Origin: Luidia sarsii
Lineage: Eukaryota > Echinodermata > Asteroidea > Paxillosida > Luidiidae
DNA length: 64,000 nucleotides
Direction: 5' to 3'
Assembly: GCA_949987565.1 (NCBI GenBank)
Contig: OX465109.1
Span: 9,710,627-9,774,626 of the forward strand
Shown here: positions 60,831-64,000 of the stretch, one piece after another
Layout: every line of letters begins with the position of its first letter
Position numbering within the stretch: the first letter of the stretch is position 1
Translations under genes and position numbers: made by a program
The notes under the pieces: model-generated
Database searches by the model: none
What the model saw: only the letters and a program-made list of their open reading frames with translations
What the model was told of the DNA's origin: nothing

Positions 60831-61821
60831 AGGGAACAAAAAAAGATAATATAATAAATACTTTTGACGAGAAATAAAATACGATAAATACATTTTGAAA
60901 ATTCCAAATCAAAGAGATTGTTTAAAAGGAATTTGTTATAAGAAAAAAATGAAATTTGATGAAGTAAAGCGTAGAAGAAAACGATTTAAGTTCACAAAAG
61001 AATGGAAGGCTTTGACCTGAATGGTCCAAGTGTATGAAGAAGATATGTTGAGAAAGTGACCATGAAATTCAGCCATTTCAGTGATATATCAGCAGCTTTG
61101 CTAAAGAAGTCAGATCCGACTTGAAGAAAAACAGGAAAGGGATGATGTCAGAGTTCCATATGAGATGAAGACAGATGGCCCTCAAAACCCTTCACAGATC
61201 CTTCCATCATGAAGACACAAAATTAGAGCCACACCATCAGCTGACAGGCAAGTACATGTAGATCTCACAGAACTCACCATTTCTCAATACCAACATGGAC
61301 CAGTAAAAAGCCCAACCATCCTGATTTCATGAAATTATAATGCATCATTGAGGCATTAACAACAATAATACGTCGCTTTTCTAATTGAACACATACGTGT
61401 AACACCCTTATGATGCATAACATGGCTATGATGGCTTCATGAAATCATGGAGGGACATGCCTGCGTGGCTCCACAAGTGATTCCCTGGTCAAGGTAGGTC
61501 TTCAAGAGCCAGTCCATTGGTCACCTATAGCCATGGACCATCCACCCTGCACACCACCCTCAATCACCCCCAATCAGCCCACCTATGGGTATACACGCTG
61601 TACCCATGGCACCGTCCTGGCTGCGAGCCTTCGCACAGCGCACGTACCGGTGACACACTTGAGTGAGCATCCCAACACCACCCTCTCCAACAGTACCACA
61701 GTTCCCCTGCCGACATGCTCCAGTGCACCAGGCCCCCTCCTAAGATGAGAGAGTCACCTCCTCCAGAATCACCCCCCACGGGACCACTACAACCCCACTC
61801 CAAGACAAAACCCAACATCTT
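60831..61821. other. No supported feature
   Basis: Unique sequence, locally C-rich with many CACC words at 61,540-61,800. The 98-codon minus frame there is Gly/Trp-rich, as expected from C-rich DNA read backwards, and is not called. Confidence 0.6.
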
Positions 61822-61975
61822 CTCCCTAAGACTGAGATTGCACTGTATGGATAATTTCAACCAAACCTGGTCTATGCAAACTGAAAAAAATAGGCCCTAA
61901 GAATAAGATGAATATGTCAAAATGTTGCAAGGAAAATCATGATGAAAAATAAGAAGTTCACTTATCTACTTATAC

Positions 61976-62019
61976 AGCTTGTTCCTGCATGTTCTGCATA
62001 AGGTGTTGCTGCATCAGAC
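61976..62019 (-). CDS. Candidate exon, cassette copy 1 second part
   Basis: 44 nt between an AATGTTTTTCAG acceptor and a GTATAAGT donor. Joined in phase 1 to the exon at 62,201-62,249 it encodes GLMQQHLMQNMQEQA and ends at a codon boundary. Gln/Met-rich, probably helical. Product not recognised. Confidence 0.5.
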
Positions 62020-62200
62020 CTGAAAAACATTAAATTTAACAAATTAAACAATCGCTGGGAGCATAACATTTTCTCAAGCTTTTTGGGGATGCATATAAGA
62101 AAGCATAATACTTGACATTTGATGATTCGAAGAAAAGAAATGAAATTGATTGAAAGTTGAAAAATGAAAAAGGAAAGCTCGTCTTCCATTTTTCTCTGAC

Positions 62201-62249
62201 CTTGACGAGCCACTGTCAGAAAATGTCGGTTCTGCTCAATGATATGCTT
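62201..62249 (-). CDS. Candidate exon, cassette copy 1 first part
   Basis: 49 nt after TTATTGTGAAAG and before GTCAGAG. Frame starts at a codon boundary: KHIIEQNRHFLTVARQ plus one base. Upstream the frame has a TGA immediately before the acceptor, which sets the exon border. It differs from copy 2 by three bases, two synonymous. Confidence 0.5.
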
Positions 62250-62364
62250 CTTTCACAATAAGAGCAGGTTTCCTGAGATGAATTTGTCTGTAAACTAAGG
62301 CATTGATCTGCAGTTGTTTGGAAAGGCCAGCCCTCATCATCCTGTGTCACAAGACTTCACTCAC

Positions 62365-62409
62365 CATTAGATGGAAGATAGTGAATATAATCCTCAACAA
62401 TGTAGCGCC
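62365..62409 (-). CDS. Candidate 45-nt exon between the two cassettes
   Basis: Acceptor GTTCTATTGATATAATGTAG and strong donor AATG/GTGAGTG flank GG, codons RYIVEDYIHYLPSN and a final G; phase 1 in and out. That phase cannot join the 31-codon cassette, but would join the phase-1 terminal exon at 52,144. Evidence is splice signals and a plausible peptide only. Confidence 0.35.
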
Positions 62410-62962
62410 CTACATTATATCAATAGAACACAATTGTACTTAACATGCTGTTGACCGATGGTGAAGGTTTCTCGGTCTTGAAGATCCTGGGTATGTCTTC
62501 CATGGGGTTTGCTAGCCATCCTGTGTCCCAGCTTGTGCTTGGACAATCTTGAAGGCCCTCAGTTGGGTCTTCCAACAGTGTCCGTTGCTTGGCTGTTGCA
62601 AGATACCAATACTTGCACAGCTTCCATTGGTATTAGACATGACGTATGATCTAAGTGGTAGGAGTTGCCAGCCAGTCCTGGTAGTTTGCCCTGCCATCTC
62701 CTCCTGTGACAACTTTCCTCAGGATCATCTGTTTGACATCTATAGAAATTCAAAGAAAGAGAGCACACCACCTACTGTGTTAAAATGGAATTTCCATTGT
62801 ACATGTAGATGCAACGGAACTGTGTGGGGTATGGATATCAAAATATACCCCCACAAATCAATAGAACTACATTTCATTTTAACAAATACCTTCCAAGATG
62901 ACACAAATATTGCCATCTGCTTACTGACCAATAAACCAAGATTAATCATCTCAAAAATTAAG

Positions 62963-63016
62963 AGGGCCTGATGGTTTTGCATACCAGCACTCACTACCAT
63001 CTGAGCTATCCAGCCC
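62963..63016 (-). other. tRNA-like head, probable truncated tRNA-derived SINE
   Basis: Minus strand reads GGGCTGGATAGCTCAGATGG then TAGTGAGTGCTGGTATGC. This has an acceptor-like GGGCTGG, a Pol III A-box (TAGCTCAGATGGTAGTGA) and an anticodon-arm-like part. No B-box (GGTTCGANTCC) follows; the sequence passes into unrelated AT-rich DNA. It is therefore not a functional tRNA. Confidence 0.4.
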
Positions 63017-63398
63017 TTAGATGGTGGGTTTACCAGGGTGGGGGTACCAGTCACAAGCATTCAATAACACACTTGATGAAATGGAGTGACACCTTTAGTA
63101 GCCACTTTTCTGTCACAATTTAACCCTGACCCTTGCCGGACCTTCCAAATGCTACCATTTTGAAATATTTGAGATATTAGTTTCTCCCTAAGACTGAGAT
63201 TGCACTACATGGAAAATTCAACCAATCCTGGCCTATGCAATTTTTTAAAACGATAACAAGAAAATAAGAGTAATATGCAAACTGCTTACTGACTGAATGG
63301 AAATTTGAAAAAAATAGGAGGGTCTGACATTTCTATCCTCACAGGACCTTTTTCAAAGGCAGAATAAAAAAAATAAGAAGCTCACTTATCCATTTAAC

Positions 63399-63442
63399 AG
63401 CTTGTTCCTGCATGCTCTGCATGAGGTGTTGCTGCATCAGAC
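63399..63442 (-). CDS. Candidate exon, cassette copy 2 second part
   Basis: 44 nt after ATGTTTTTCAG, encoding LMQQHLMQSMQEQA after completion of a Gly codon. Two differences from copy 1, one synonymous (CTT/CTC) and one Asn/Ser. The donor is weaker here (GTTAAATG). Confidence 0.5.
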
Positions 63443-63642
63443 CTGAAAAACATCAAATTAAACAAATTAATCAATTTTGCTGGGGGCATAACATTTTCTC
63501 CAGCTTTTTAGGGGATGCATATAACAAAGCATATACTTGTCATTGGATGATTTAAAAAAAAAATGAAGTTGATTGAAAGTTGAAAAAAATTTAAAAAATG
63601 AAGAAGGCTAAAAAGCATTCTTGTCTTCCATCTTTCCCTGAC

Positions 63643-63691
63643 CTTGATGAGCCACTGTCAGAAAGTGTCTGTTCTGCTCAATGATATGCTT
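63643..63691 (-). CDS. Candidate exon, cassette copy 2 first part
   Basis: 49 nt before a GTCAGGG donor, encoding KHIIEQNRHFLTVAHQ plus one base. Same borders and phase as copy 1. The intron to the next exon (about 200 bp) has many indels relative to copy 1 whereas the exon has none. Confidence 0.52.
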
Positions 63692-63746
63692 CTTTCACAA
63701 TAAGAGCAGGTTTCCTGAGATGTTTACTAAACCGATTTTTACTCAC

Positions 63747-63775
63747 AATTGCATTCATTGCATCTAGGTCAGGTT
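63747..63775 (-). CDS. Candidate short exon upstream of cassette 2
   Basis: Ends at the strong donor ATT/GTGAGT (63,741-63,746) in phase 0, matching the phase-0 start at 63,691. Encodes PDLDAMNAI after two bases; an alternative acceptor at 63,781 would add Leu-Glu. No counterpart was found upstream of cassette 1. Confidence 0.4.
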
Positions 63776-64000
63776 CTAAACTTGAAGAAATAAACATGTC
63801 ACTGATCCTATTCAACTTGCACAAGAATCTACAAAGATCGATATAAAGAATGCAAACAAATTGAAACATAAATTAGAACACAAACTCATTATTTGATAAC
63901 TTATCATTTATACAAATACTTTTCATATATCAAATTCAAAGTGATATACAAAAATGTTGCAAAATTTATATGAATCTCAAAAATTAGTTCGATCCTAGCA
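63776..64000. other. No further feature to window end
   Basis: AT-rich sequence, probably intronic if the candidate gene on the minus strand is real; further 5' exons would lie beyond the window. Confidence 0.4.

Larger units (their letters stand above)
61822..62280 (-). repeat. Segmental duplication, copy 1 (with candidate exons)
   Basis: Aligns with 63,182-63,722 from TCTCCCTAAGACTGAGATTGC through CAGCTTGTTCCTGCATG to AGCAGGTTTCCTGAGATG. Non-exonic parts differ by many substitutions and indels; copy 2 has about 80 extra bases near 63,240-63,360. The two copies are 1.36 kb apart. Confidence 0.85.
63182..63722 (-). repeat. Segmental duplication, copy 2 (with candidate exons)
   Basis: Partner of 61,822-62,280. 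Contains the second exon cassette at 63,399-63,691. T-rich stretches on the minus strand have expanded relative to copy 1. Confidence 0.85.

Noticed and set aside
61564..61860. 98-codon Gly/Trp-rich minus-strand frame
   Set aside because: It is the reverse of C-rich sequence; the overlapping part in the duplicate copy at 63.18 kb has a stop codon.
62963..63016. Functional tRNA gene
   Set aside because: Only the 5' half resembles a tRNA; there is no T-arm/B-box and no acceptor pairing.

Overview
The window is non-coding-rich eukaryotic DNA, almost certainly from a metazoan. It has a Penelope-like retroelement (PLE) endonuclease, a decayed LINE, several MITE-like inverted-repeat elements and short candidate exons with GT-AG borders, and no bacterial operons, rRNA or complete tRNA. 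Frequent TACATGTA-type words in the unique part and this style of PLE suggest a marine invertebrate; that is a weak inference and no species is claimed.

Positions 1 to about 51,050 are one giant hierarchical satellite array that already runs at base 1. It has two zones sharing the same ~200-bp core. The left zone (1-27,900) consists of 1.5-2.3 kb units, 15 of which carry an ~840-bp 5'-truncated PLE fragment on the minus strand (linker plus GIY-YIG endonuclease, no reverse transcriptase). The right zone (27,900-51,050) consists of about 50 short units (~320-660 bp) without the PLE. Comparison of the units shows the PLE sits at one exact point of the core (GCATACC / AAATTTGTCAG), so right-zone units represent the empty site and left-zone units the filled site. 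Units are grouped into nearly identical higher-order repeats (3,805, 7,578, 2,280, 2,025, 2,193 and 5,782 bp), and each contains expanding 6-bp minisatellite blocks (GAGGCA/GAGGCG). Most long open frames here (Leu-Pro, Ser-Ala, Ala-Glu, Arg-Gln runs) are products of the 6-bp period and are not genes.

Read on the minus strand, every unit has a long polypyrimidine tract, a consensus-like 3' splice site (TTTCCTGTCNGCAG/G) and a 68-nt frame ending in TGA. A diverged single copy of the same 68-nt piece, same length and phase, lies outside the array at 52,144-52,211, and a shorter one at 51,542-51,600. The array may therefore be amplified from the last exon and preceding polypyrimidine tract of a minus-strand gene, with the PLE captured downstream of the stop codon. 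Substitutions within the 68-nt piece do not look purified, so present function is unproven.

Positions 51,050-64,000 are lower-copy DNA: a 612-bp tandem duplication related to the array (51.2-52.3 kb), several older tandem duplications, a TA-flanked MITE (54.3-54.8 kb), a 107-bp minisatellite (55.9-56.5 kb), a cluster of palindromes and nested TIR elements (57.4-58.5 kb), a LINE tail (58.5-59.1 kb), and at 61.9-63.8 kb a set of short minus-strand candidate exons. Two of these form a duplicated 31-codon, phase-0/0 cassette whose exons are far better conserved than the intron between them. This is the best evidence for a real protein-coding gene in the window; its product is not recognised.
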